A DNA stretch of 27,661 nt from an uncultured Clostridia bacterium (lineage in GTDB: Bacteria; Bacillota; Clostridia; Oscillospirales; Ruminococcaceae). The DNA is taken from positions 1 through 27,661 of the forward strand of contig CANQOJ010000009.1 in assembly GCA_947625455.1 (NCBI GenBank), read 5' to 3'. Positions 1-6,960 of the stretch are shown piece after piece. Made by a program: the position numbers and the translations under genes. Positions within the stretch are counted from its first letter, which is position 1. Each line of letters opens with the position of its first letter. The notes below the pieces were generated by a model. That model did no database searches. It saw nothing but the letters and a program-made list of their open reading frames with translations, and was not told the origin of the DNA.

Positions 1-96
1 TTACAGCCTTACACATGGATTGCAGGATGTATTGCAGGAATAATAGGACTTGTAATGATATTTACGGACAAGTCAAACAAGAGCAATAAGGACTGA
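1..96 (+). CDS. C-terminal end of a membrane protein (partial)
   Basis: The first 31 codons read in frame 1 and end in TGA at 94-96. They encode one hydrophobic helix (WIAGCIAGIIGLVMIF) followed by a short Lys/Asn-rich tail (DKSNKSNKD), as expected for the last transmembrane segment of an integral membrane protein with a cytoplasmic C-terminus. A rho-independent terminator follows about 20 bases later, which supports this as the end of a transcription unit. Most of the gene lies outside the window, so the family cannot be named. Confidence 0.6.
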   Translation, partial: LQPYTWIAGCIAGIIGLVMIFTDKSNKSNKD

Positions 97-115
97 CTGC
101 CTTATTGACAACGAC

Positions 116-145
116 AAAACTCCGCTCGAAAGGCGGAGTTTTTTG
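116..145 (+). terminator. Intrinsic terminator of the upstream gene
   Basis: A perfect 10-bp stem (aaaactccgc at 116-125 with gcggagtttt at 133-142) closes a 7-nt loop and runs into a T-tract (ttttttg). It ends the partial membrane-protein gene and insulates the next promoter. Confidence 0.9.
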
Positions 146-221
146 TTATTAGAAGATAGTTCCTATGCCGCTAAGCAACTTATGTGATGACCTAAATTGA
201 CGCTATTTTTGAAAATACTAC

Positions 222-250
222 TTGAAAAAATCTCCGCTAAATGTTATAAT
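222..250 (+). promoter_or_regulatory. SigA-type promoter of the PIG-L gene
   Basis: TTGAAA at 222-227, a 17-nt spacer and TATAAT at 245-250, with an extended -10 TGt just before it. The 40-nt leader carries GAGG at 278-281 as ribosome binding site for the ATG at 290. The promoter and leader are nearly copied in front of ychF (1796-1824). Confidence 0.85.
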
Positions 251-289
251 AATAAAGTATATTTATTACTGAAAAATGAGGAAAATACA

Positions 290-1696
290 ATGAAAAAATT
301 ATTCTTTATTTTTGGGCTGTGCGTTGCGGCCTTACTTTTCGGCAGAATGACCGCAGGAGCGGAAGAAATAACGGCGGAATTTCCCGATCTTTCAGCTGAA
401 CAGACGGCTGCGCTCACTGACGGGAAGTACGGTACGGTTTATAAAAGCGAAAATCTGTCTTTGACAGTGAGAAGCCGCACTCCCATCAAGGCGGCTTATA
501 TCATATGGAACGAAAATCCCGCTGATTACACCGTTTCAGCGAGTGAGGAAAGCTTTGCCTTTGACGGAGAGATGCTGCACAAGCTGATAATTTTTGATAA
601 TGCCGTGTATGAGTTCACGATAGATTGCCATGAGGGCGGAAGTATCTGCGACATTTACGTTTTTGAAAACACCGATTTCCCCGATTTCGTTCAGCAGTGG
701 GATAAACCGTGCAAACAGGCGGATATGCTGATACTCTCCGCCCATGCAGATGATGAATATCTGATGTTCGGCGGGACTATCCCATATTATGCGAAAGAGC
801 TGGGGCTTAAAGTGCAGGTGGCGTATATGACCACGCACTATGAAGAACAGCCCCGCCCGCACGAGCTTCTGGACGGGCTGTGGGCAGCGGGAGTGAAGAA
901 TTATCCTGTTATCGGCATTATTCCGGATATTCCCTATAGTCCGATATGGTCCCTGGAGGCTGCCAAAAACCTTTATGATTACAACAGCGTGCTGGACTGG
1001 TTCATTGAGCAGATAAGACGCTTCAAGCCGTCAGTCATAATCACGCATGACAAGGACGGAGAATACGGTCACGGCGCACATCAGATGGCGGCGAGCATAG
1101 TTATGGACGCAGTGAAGATATCAAATGATCCTGAACAGTTCCCTGATTCGGCGGAAAAATACGGAGTCTGGGACGTGCCGAAAACCTATCTTCATTTCTG
1201 GAAAGAAAATGCAATCACAATGGACTGGGAAAGGACTTTGGACAGCTTCGGCGGAATGACGGCGAGAGAGGCGGCTGAATACTGCTACGGCTTTCACAAA
1301 TCTCAGCATATCTGGAGTATGTCGGTAAATTACGGGCCGGAATGGGACTGCCGGCAATTCGGGCTGTTCAGGACGCTGGTGGGCGTTGACGAAAAGGCGG
1401 ACTTCATGGATCACATTGAACCGCTCGCCGACGAGGAGCTCTCCGTTCCTGAAACAGAGTCGTCCGATTCAGAAGCGTCCGATTCGGAGCCGTCTGAATC
1501 ATCATTCATTGAACAGCAGTCCTCAGCTTCCGAAACAACGGAAACAACATCGGAAGAAACCTCACAGACAACTGCGGAAGAAACAGAAAATAAACCGTGG
1601 AACATACTTTTGTATGTCGGTGCGGGGTTATTGGTTTTGATAGTTATTATCGCAGTTATCATTGCGGTTAAAAAGAATGGTAAAAACCGCAAATAA
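290..1696 (+). CDS. Secreted, membrane-anchored PIG-L/LmbE-family deacetylase
   Basis: A 468-residue protein. The start at 290 is preferred over an in-frame ATG at 197 because GAGG lies 8 nt before it, it begins a signal peptide (MKKLFFIFGLCVAALLF, cleavage probably after TAGA near residue 25), and 197 lies upstream of the promoter. The PIG-L zinc signature appears as HADDE at residues 152-156 (usually HPDDE), and the second site HDKDGEYGHGAH begins at residue 253, with its second His at 261. Members of the family hydrolyse N-acetyl groups of sugars or glycoconjugates. After about residue 380 comes a Ser/Thr/Glu-rich linker, then one transmembrane helix and a basic tail (KKNGKNRK), so the enzyme is probably displayed outside the membrane on a stalk. 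The substrate is unknown; an exported cell-surface or dietary amino-sugar glycan is an inference. It has its own promoter and terminator. Confidence 0.85.
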   Translation: MKKLFFIFGLCVAALLFGRMTAGAEEITAEFPDLSAEQTAALTDGKYGTVYKSENLSLTVRSRTPIKAAYIIWNENPADYTVSASEESFAFDGEMLHKLIIFDNAVYEFTIDCHEGGSICDIYVFENTDFPDFVQQWDKPCKQADMLILSAHADDEYLMFGGTIPYYAKELGLKVQVAYMTTHYEEQPRPHELLDGLWAAGVKNYPVIGIIPDIPYSPIWSLEAAKNLYDYNSVLDWFIEQIRRFKPSVIITHDKDGEYGHGAHQMAASIVMDAVKISNDPEQFPDSAEKYGVWDVPKTYLHFWKENAITMDWERTLDSFGGMTAREAAEYCYGFHKSQHIWSMSVNYGPEWDCRQFGLFRTLVGVDEKADFMDHIEPLADEELSVPETESSDSEASDSEPSESSFIEQQSSASETTETTSEETSQTTAEETENKPWNILLYVGAGLLVLIVIIAVIIAVKKNGKNRK

Positions 1697-1713
1697 AGTT
1701 TACCCTGCATATA

Positions 1714-1755
1714 AAAATTGCCGATATTCTTTACGAAGTATCGGCAAAATTTATT
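1714..1755 (+). terminator. Probable terminator after the PIG-L gene
   Basis: ttgccgata at 1718-1726 pairs perfectly with tatcggcaa at 1739-1747 (9 bp, 12-nt loop) and is followed by the T-rich aatttatt. It lies 20 nt past the stop codon and before the ychF promoter. The T-tract is weak. Confidence 0.65.
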
Positions 1756-1795
1756 ATGCACAAGTAAATTTCCTGTTTCTGTGCAAAAATACTAC

Positions 1796-1824
1796 TTGAA
1801 AAAATCTTTGCTTAATGTTATAAT
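1796..1824 (+). promoter_or_regulatory. SigA-type promoter of ychF
   Basis: TTGAAA at 1796-1801, a 17-nt spacer and TATAAT at 1819-1824 with an extended -10 TG. From 1786 to the ychF ATG the sequence matches 212-292 at about 69 of 79 positions by hand alignment, with one 2-nt gap between promoter and ribosome binding site. Confidence 0.85.
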
Positions 1825-1861
1825 AGATGTATGTTTATTACTGAAAAGCGAGGAAAATGCA

Positions 1862-2956
1862 ATGAAATTAGGAATGGTAGGACTTCCGAATGTCGGCAAA
1901 AGCACACTGTTTAACGCGCTTACAAACGCGGGCGCACAGTCCGCAAATTACCCTTTCTGCACAATTGAACCTAACGTGGGAATTGTAAGCGTGCCGGACG
2001 AAAGGCTTGACAAGCTGGCTGAAATGTATCACCCCGAGAAATTCACGCCTGCAACGCTTGAATTTGTCGATATAGCGGGACTTGTAAAAGGCGCGTCAAA
2101 GGGCGAGGGTTTGGGAAACAAGTTTCTGTCGAATATACGCGAGGTTGACGCGATAGTTCATGTTGTGCGCTGTTTTGAGGACGAAAACATAATTCACGTT
2201 GACGGAAGTATAGGCGCAAAGCGCGATATTGAAACAATAAACCTTGAACTTATTTTCGCCGACCTTGAAATTCTTGACAGAAGAATTGACAGAGCGAAAA
2301 AGGCGGTAAAGGGAGATAAGTCGCTTCAAAAAGAAGTTGACTTCTTTGAAAGTTTAAAGACGCACCTTGAAAACGGCAAGTCAGCAAGAAGCTATGAATA
2401 TACCGACGAAGAGCGCGAAATGCTTCATGATACTCCCCTGTTGTCCAACAAACCCGTTATTTACGCGGCGAATTTGTCCGAAAAGGACTTTTCAAACGGC
2501 GTTGAAAACAACGAACAGTATAAAGCTGTCGCAGAAATCGCAAAGGAGGAACATGCCGAAGTTTTGCCTATCTGCGCGCAGACAGAAGCGGAAATCGCAG
2601 ACTTGTCTGACGAGGAAAAAGCGCTGTTTCTGGCGGACATGAACCTTGAAAGTTCAGGTCTTGCGCGAATTATAAAGACAGGTTACAGGCTTCTTGGTCT
2701 TATTTCATTCCTCACCGCAGGTACTCCCGAAGTGCGCGCATGGACGATAACCAAAGGCACAAAAGCGCCTCAGGCGGCGGGAAAAATACACACCGACTTT
2801 GAAAAAGGCTTTATACGCGCGGAGATTGTAAGCTTTGACGACCTTATGAAATGCGGTTCTATGGCGGCGGCAAAGGAAAAAGGTCTGGTAAGGCTTGAGG
2901 GCAAGGACTATGTTATGCAGGACGGAGATGTAACGCTGTTCAGGTTTAATGTTTAA
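1862..2956 (+). CDS. ychF: Obg-like ATPase YchF (OLA1 family)
   Basis: A 364-residue protein of the normal family length. The ATG at 1862 is preferred because GAGG lies 8-9 nt upstream and the P-loop then falls at the N-terminus (GLPNVGKST at residues 6-14). The G3 region reads DIAGLVKGASKGEGLGNKFL. The usual NKxD is replaced by NLSE, the YchF hallmark that shifts specificity from GTP to ATP. A TGS domain forms the C-terminus, starting around FLTAGTPEVRAW. The protein is cytoplasmic and ribosome-associated; in other bacteria it acts in translation control and the oxidative stress response. The NERD-domain gene follows after 11 nt with its ribosome binding site at the stop codon, so the two are probably cotranscribed. 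Confidence 0.97.
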   Translation: MKLGMVGLPNVGKSTLFNALTNAGAQSANYPFCTIEPNVGIVSVPDERLDKLAEMYHPEKFTPATLEFVDIAGLVKGASKGEGLGNKFLSNIREVDAIVHVVRCFEDENIIHVDGSIGAKRDIETINLELIFADLEILDRRIDRAKKAVKGDKSLQKEVDFFESLKTHLENGKSARSYEYTDEEREMLHDTPLLSNKPVIYAANLSEKDFSNGVENNEQYKAVAEIAKEEHAEVLPICAQTEAEIADLSDEEKALFLADMNLESSGLARIIKTGYRLLGLISFLTAGTPEVRAWTITKGTKAPQAAGKIHTDFEKGFIRAEIVSFDDLMKCGSMAAAKEKGLVRLEGKDYVMQDGDVTLFRFNV

Positions 2957-2967
2957 GAGGTGTTTGG

Positions 2968-3708
2968 GTGAAGAAAGTTATTCGCTGTAAAAATACGAAC
3001 AACAGAAAAATTATTGCATTACTTGTTGTGCAGGTAGTTTTAGGAGTTGCGCCAGTGCTTATGCTGACGGCGTTTGTGGGGTTTGAACTTTATGAACATA
3101 AAGTGCTTGCAATAATAACAATCGTTCTGATTTTCCTGTGCAACGCGTCATATATGATTACAGCACGGCGCTACAATATCCTCAACAGCGGACGGCGCGG
3201 TGAAAAACTCCTCTGCAAGACTGTCAAAAAACTTCCTACGGAGGGTTATATTTTCTTTAATCTGCCCATTCGCTATAAGGGAGGGCGCTCTGAAACCGAC
3301 GCGCTTATAATCGGAGAAAAGGGCGTTGTCATAATAGAAGCGAAAAACCATTCGGGAACAATTTCTGGCAGCTGGAAAGAAGAAAAATGGACGCAGACCA
3401 AAATCTACGCAAACGGAAAGATAACGACAGCCGAAATGGAAAACCCGCTTAAACAGATACGCCGTCAGCGCGATATTGTAAAAAGCATATTCAATGCTGC
3501 GGGAGAGGATGTGTGGATTGACACCGTGCTGTATTTCTCAAACGAAAACGCAAGGCTTAAACTTGACCTGCGGGAAAGCGATTATGTGTGCCTTGGCTCA
3601 AAAGAACTTATGAACTTTCTTATAAATCACAAGACAAAGATGAAAATATCGCCAGAAAAAATGGACAAATACAAAAATATACTCAACGAAGCGCGTTTAA
3701 AAATATGA
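2968..3708 (+). CDS. Membrane-anchored NERD-domain protein
   Basis: A 246-residue protein starting at GTG, with AAGAGG 7 nt upstream overlapping the ychF stop. Residues about 14-42 and 46-66 are two hydrophobic helices. A nuclease-related domain follows: RRGEK near residue 76, then ETD (D111), EAK (E124 and K126) and a distal KQIRRQ around 162-167. The D...ExK arrangement is that of the PD-(D/E)XK endonuclease-like fold, so the residues needed for catalysis appear present. NERD proteins are widespread and mostly uncharacterised; a DNA-processing role is assumed from the fold only. It is translationally close to ychF and followed by an AT-rich repeat region. Confidence 0.85.
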   Translation: MKKVIRCKNTNNRKIIALLVVQVVLGVAPVLMLTAFVGFELYEHKVLAIITIVLIFLCNASYMITARRYNILNSGRRGEKLLCKTVKKLPTEGYIFFNLPIRYKGGRSETDALIIGEKGVVIIEAKNHSGTISGSWKEEKWTQTKIYANGKITTAEMENPLKQIRRQRDIVKSIFNAAGEDVWIDTVLYFSNENARLKLDLRESDYVCLGSKELMNFLINHKTKMKISPEKMDKYKNILNEARLKI

Positions 3709-3753
3709 CGGAAAGTTAAAAACAGCTTTGATTATTCAACAGTTTCAACTGTA

Positions 3754-3809
3754 TTTTTGGTTGAAAACCTTAAAAATTCATCTGATTTCACATAGTTTTC
3801 AACCAAAAA
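3754..3809. repeat. Perfect 15-bp inverted repeat in an AT-rich gap
   Basis: tttttggttgaaaac (3754-3768) and gttttcaaccaaaaa (3795-3809) are exact reverse complements around a 26-nt loop, 45 nt after the NERD gene. The gap 3709-3920 has no credible gene. It holds further ttgaaaac/ttttcaac copies, a DnaA-box-like TGTTGATAA at 3853-3861 and a small hairpin attgcaca/tgtgcaat (3884-3891 with 3909-3916). It could terminate the ychF-NERD unit or serve as a protein-binding region. Confidence 0.6.
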
Positions 3810-3924
3810 CCCCGATTGCTTTGTAAAACAAGCTTTTGAATGTTGAAAACCCTGTTGATAACGTTGAAAAGTTTAAAAGACAAATTGCACAGTTTACGAA
3901 AAAAATTTTGTGCAATATAGAAGC

Positions 3925-3994
3925 TAGAGGCTAGAGTTTAGACTAAAACAAGGTTTGAAAAGAAATCTTGTTTTAGTTCAAACTCTAGCCTCTA
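3925..3994. repeat. 32-bp-arm hairpin made of CTAG-rich modules
   Basis: The arm 3925-3956 (starting tagaggctagagttt) is the reverse complement of 3963-3994 with three mismatches and a 6-nt loop (gaaaag). Further tctagcctctag copies continue to 4023, where the last CTAG contains the stop codon of the minus-strand gene. It sits between convergent genes and may act as a two-way terminator. The same modules recur at 5031-5060, 5247-5278 and 21812-21854. Confidence 0.8.
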
Positions 3995-4020
3995 ACATCT
4001 TAGTTTCTAGCCTCTAGCTG

Positions 4021-4950
4021 CTAGCCCAACTTGTATTTCTGACTATATCCAAAATCAACCGCGCCCGCGCATGAACAACAGCCCGACCGCCGTCTTGACG
4101 CAAGGACTTTTCTTGCTAAGGGAGACGCCATGACCTGCGCAACGGTGCGTTTTCCGTCGCCTATGGTCTTGCGTTTTTTCTTATAATGCCTGTCGGTGCG
4201 GGCTTTAAGCTCCTCGCGGCGCTTTTCGCATTCGTATCTTCTGGCTTTAGCAAGTTCACGGTCGAACTTGTTGCACTCTGCAACCGTCGGCAAACGCTGA
4301 TAATCCGCTGATTTTGCGTAGCTTTTGATTTCGTTTTCAAGCGCGGCATTTAGTCCCGCAATTGCGTTTCCGTCACCGCCCTTTCTAACGGCTTTTCTGT
4401 ACTCCGCAAGCGCGGTGAGTGCGTTTGAAAGGCGCATTGAATTAACCTCGTCGCGCGTCCTGCAAGCCCTTAGAGAACATCTGAACATCCTCCTCGCGCT
4501 GTCCATTTGCTGAAACTTTGAGTATGTATCGGGATCTTTTGACGCAAGGTATTGCTGTTCGGAAGAATTGAGCGTAAGTCCTCTGTACATCTTGCTTTTT
4601 ATACTTGAAAGCCTTGAATCGCTGTTCTTGTCATATTCCCTTTCGGAGAACATGCTGTCAATTTTATCCATTTGCTCTTGTATCATTTCCGCAAGAGTTT
4701 TCTGCTTTTCCTCTTTAGCTTGTGTATTCTGAACATCTGTAACCTGCTTTTCCTCAACAGCGGGCGTTTTCGCATTTGCAGACGCGCTTGCAATAGCCTT
4801 AACAGCCTTTTCTGAAAAATAAGCGGTATCGCGGTTTTGAACAGATTTCTCCTTACAAGCGTCAGTTTCTGTCTTGGCTGGCGCACTGTTTTCAACCGAC
4901 TTCAGACAATGCGAAAATGCGCTTTTGTAATCAAAAATTTCAATGTTCAT
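4021..4950 (-). CDS. Uncharacterised Lys/Arg-rich cytoplasmic protein
   Basis: A 309-residue protein of no family I can name. The ATG at 4950 is preceded by AGGGGGTG at good spacing, and the minus-strand TATAAT at 4995-5000 may be its -10, though no good -35 was seen. No signal peptide or membrane helix is visible. Residues about 1-100 are low-complexity and charged (Ala/Lys/Glu/Gln). Residues about 115-180 look like a folded module with the pattern YRGLTLNSSEQQYLASKDP and later LRACRTRDEV, a pattern I associate with poorly characterised clostridial proteins. Residues about 230-285 are very basic (KKKRKTIGDGKR). The C-terminus contains GCCSCAG. It stands alone between two repeat blocks; its stop codon TAG lies inside a CTAG repeat. 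DNA or RNA binding by the basic region is only a guess. Confidence 0.75.
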   Translation of the reverse strand: MNIEIFDYKSAFSHCLKSVENSAPAKTETDACKEKSVQNRDTAYFSEKAVKAIASASANAKTPAVEEKQVTDVQNTQAKEEKQKTLAEMIQEQMDKIDSMFSEREYDKNSDSRLSSIKSKMYRGLTLNSSEQQYLASKDPDTYSKFQQMDSARRMFRCSLRACRTRDEVNSMRLSNALTALAEYRKAVRKGGDGNAIAGLNAALENEIKSYAKSADYQRLPTVAECNKFDRELAKARRYECEKRREELKARTDRHYKKKRKTIGDGKRTVAQVMASPLARKVLASRRRSGCCSCAGAVDFGYSQKYKLG

Positions 4951-5030
4951 TGTCTATACACCCCCTGTCAGAATTGCCACCGCAAAATTTCCCTATTATA
5001 TAATTATCGGCACGATACGCAGATTTCTTT

Positions 5031-5278
5031 ACTAGATGCTAGAAATTTTAGAAGCTAGGCAAAATATACAGTGGACATTGAACAGTAAACAGTTGTGGTG
5101 CCGCTGGCGCGGATTATTTAGATTGTGTTCATATTAAAGGAGCGTAAACCTTAAACAGGTCTACGCTCTCATAATCCCAAAACAATCTTAATCCTCCGCG
5201 AAGCGGTACGATAACTGTTTACTGTTCAATGTCCACTGAATACTGTTTCTAGCCTCTTATTTTCTAGCTTCTAGTAGC
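5031..5278. repeat. Long palindromic element (about 250 bp)
   Basis: Nested inverted repeats fill the gap between the two minus-strand genes. Outermost are CTAG-rich arms (5031-5060 against 5247-5278). Next is a perfect 26-bp arm (5069-5094, starting cagtggacattgaac, with 5213-5238). Inside is an imperfect arm of about 50 nt (5101-5150 with 5158-5206) carrying ccgc, gattgt and agcgtaaacc motifs around a short loop. There is no coding potential and no transposase. Related partial copies lie at 15843-15985 and 21736-21802. It resembles a MITE or large extragenic palindrome; a transcribed RNA cannot be excluded. Confidence 0.85.
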
Positions 5279-6742
5279 TTAATTTCCGGCTTCTAATGGC
5301 GGCTCAAATTGGAATGTATCATTAAAGATATCATTGCTTTCGTTTTGTTGGTCGTTTTCCCAGTGTTCCTCAAACTCTTTTATCGTCATAGGCTTTGCGA
5401 AATAGTATCCCTGAACCATTCCGCACCTGATTTCTTTCAGAAACTCCATCTGGTCGCCTGTTTCAATGCCCTCCGAAATGACGTTCATATCAAGATTTTT
5501 CGCCAGGTCAACAACTGACGATATAACCGCCCTACCGCGCGAGGAATTGACAGTGCCGTTGAAAAACTCTCTGTCAATTTTCAGCACATCAGCGGGAATA
5601 TCCTTTAAAATGTTCAGCGACGAATATCCAGAACCAAAATCGTCTATCGACAGCTTGAAGCCTATCTCGTGAAGTTTGTGCAGAATTTTCAGCATAAGTT
5701 CGGTGTTTTCCGTAAACACGCTCTCCGTAACTTCAAGCTCAATATACCCGTAAGGAATTTCATACTTGTCTACAATTTCACGCAAACGCCAGATATAATC
5801 CTCGTCATTTATATGCAGACGAGACTGATTGACCGAGATTATAATAGGCGTAATTCCCCTGTCAATCCACCTGCGCATAAGCTTGCAAACTTCTTCCAAA
5901 ATGAAGAAATCCAGTTCCACCACAAATCCGTTTTTCTCCGCTACGGGAATAAATTCATTCGGTGACAAAAAGCCAAATTCCTTGCTGTCCCAGCGTATCA
6001 GCGCTTCCGCGCCGACAATATGCCTGTTTTCCGTGCCGTATTTCGGCTGAAGATAGCACAAAAACTCGTTGTGTTCAAGCGCCTGGGGCATGGCGTTTTC
6101 AATATCCTTTTCGCGCATGGAAATATCGCGTATTCTGCCGTCATAAAACGCCACTTCGTTGGTATGATAGCTTTTGACGCTTTTCTTCGCAAGTTTGCAC
6201 CTGTCAACCGCCGCCGTGAAATCAATCGCGCCGTTTTTCCCCGTGCATTGTCCAAGCCTGCAAACGCCCGCGCTGAAAGTCATGGGGTATTTTATAAACA
6301 GCGAGTTTCTTCTGTCAAACTCCGTGAAAATGCTTTCAAGCCTGTTTTCAATGTCGTTATCCGAAGCGTTTTTGATAAGTACGGCGAAGTTGTCCTCCGA
6401 TATTCTTGCGACAATCTCGTTTTCTTCAAGGCTGTCGCCGATAGTTGAATGAAGCCTTAAAAGTATCCTGTCGCCCATTTCATAGCCAAGCCTGTCGTTT
6501 ACAAGCTTAAACTTGTCAATATCAATAACGGCAAGCGCCCATTTTTCCGCGGGTATCTTCTTTACAGCCTTTTCGCAGTCCATGAAAAAGCGGTTTTTCG
6601 TTTTTCCTCCCGTAAGCGCGTCAACGTCGCTGTCGCGGCGTCTTACATGATGATAGTATACAAAGAGTGCAACAAACCCGCCCGCCAGAATTACAATTAC
6701 AACCGCCAGGACAATTATCAGGATTATTTGTTTTTCAGGCAT
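5279..6742 (-). CDS. Membrane GGDEF(degenerate)-EAL cyclic-di-GMP phosphodiesterase
   Basis: A 487-residue protein. The start at 6742 is chosen because GGAGG lies 7 nt before that ATG; an in-frame start 18 nt further up would overlap this site. One transmembrane helix occupies roughly residues 5-32. The GGDEF domain follows (about 40-195), but its signature reads SEDNF (115-119), so cyclase activity is unlikely. The EAL domain (about 215-465) is intact: EAL at 246-248, SVNQS, ELEVTES, DDFGSGYSSL at 367-376, the glutamate of SEGIET at 424 and QGY at 444-446. These are the metal and catalytic residues of c-di-GMP hydrolases, so the protein probably degrades c-di-GMP at the membrane, with the GGDEF module as a sensory or GTP-binding regulator. 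It has its own promoter (6769-6797), and its stop codon abuts the palindromic element. Confidence 0.92.
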   Translation of the reverse strand: MPEKQIILIIVLAVVIVILAGGFVALFVYYHHVRRRDSDVDALTGGKTKNRFFMDCEKAVKKIPAEKWALAVIDIDKFKLVNDRLGYEMGDRILLRLHSTIGDSLEENEIVARISEDNFAVLIKNASDNDIENRLESIFTEFDRRNSLFIKYPMTFSAGVCRLGQCTGKNGAIDFTAAVDRCKLAKKSVKSYHTNEVAFYDGRIRDISMREKDIENAMPQALEHNEFLCYLQPKYGTENRHIVGAEALIRWDSKEFGFLSPNEFIPVAEKNGFVVELDFFILEEVCKLMRRWIDRGITPIIISVNQSRLHINDEDYIWRLREIVDKYEIPYGYIELEVTESVFTENTELMLKILHKLHEIGFKLSIDDFGSGYSSLNILKDIPADVLKIDREFFNGTVNSSRGRAVISSVVDLAKNLDMNVISEGIETGDQMEFLKEIRCGMVQGYYFAKPMTIKEFEEHWENDQQNESNDIFNDTFQFEPPLEAGN

Positions 6743-6768
6743 ACTATCACCTCCGACCAACCTTTTTA

Positions 6769-6797
6769 ATTATAGCATTTATTTAAATTTTTTTCAA
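6769..6797 (-). promoter_or_regulatory. SigA-type promoter of the GGDEF/EAL gene
   Basis: On the minus strand, TTGAAA (6797-6792), a 17-nt A/T-rich spacer and TATAAT (6774-6769) lie about 27 nt before the start codon. It is divergent from the GH13 promoter at 6868. Confidence 0.8.
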
Positions 6798-6867
6798 TAT
6801 CAAAGGCAAAAATTATACTTTTTACTTAAATTTGTTTTTGGATTTTTGACATTTTGCACAAAAGCGC

Positions 6868-6896
6868 TTGACAAATTGCAGAAAATATGGTAAAAT
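6868..6896 (+). promoter_or_regulatory. SigA-type promoter of the GH13 gene
   Basis: Consensus TTGACA at 6868-6873, a 17-nt spacer and TAAAAT at 6891-6896, with an extended -10 TGg. The leader runs 60-odd nt to the ATG at 6961. AAAGCGCTTGACA at the -35 partly resembles a catabolite-repressor operator, but no full cre was established. Confidence 0.85.
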
Positions 6897-6960
6897 TTTA
6901 TCGTACATTTTGCGCGGTGAAAACCGTCCGCAAAAAAAGAAACTCAAAGGAGAACATACA

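Noticed and set aside
197..289. N-terminal extension of the PIG-L protein starting at 197
   Set aside because: It would start upstream of the -35 element at 222 and place 31 residues before a clear signal peptide; the ATG at 290 has a ribosome binding site.
5069..5238. Insertion sequence
   Set aside because: The inverted repeats are real, but no transposase or other coding sequence lies between them; described as a palindromic repeat.
3925..5278. CRISPR array, suggested by repeated tctagcctctag modules
   Set aside because: The units are irregularly spaced, have no constant-length spacers, and no cas gene is present.
6859..6873. Catabolite-repressor (cre) operator at the GH13 promoter
   Set aside because: Only part of the consensus (aaagcgctt) is present; not enough to call a site.
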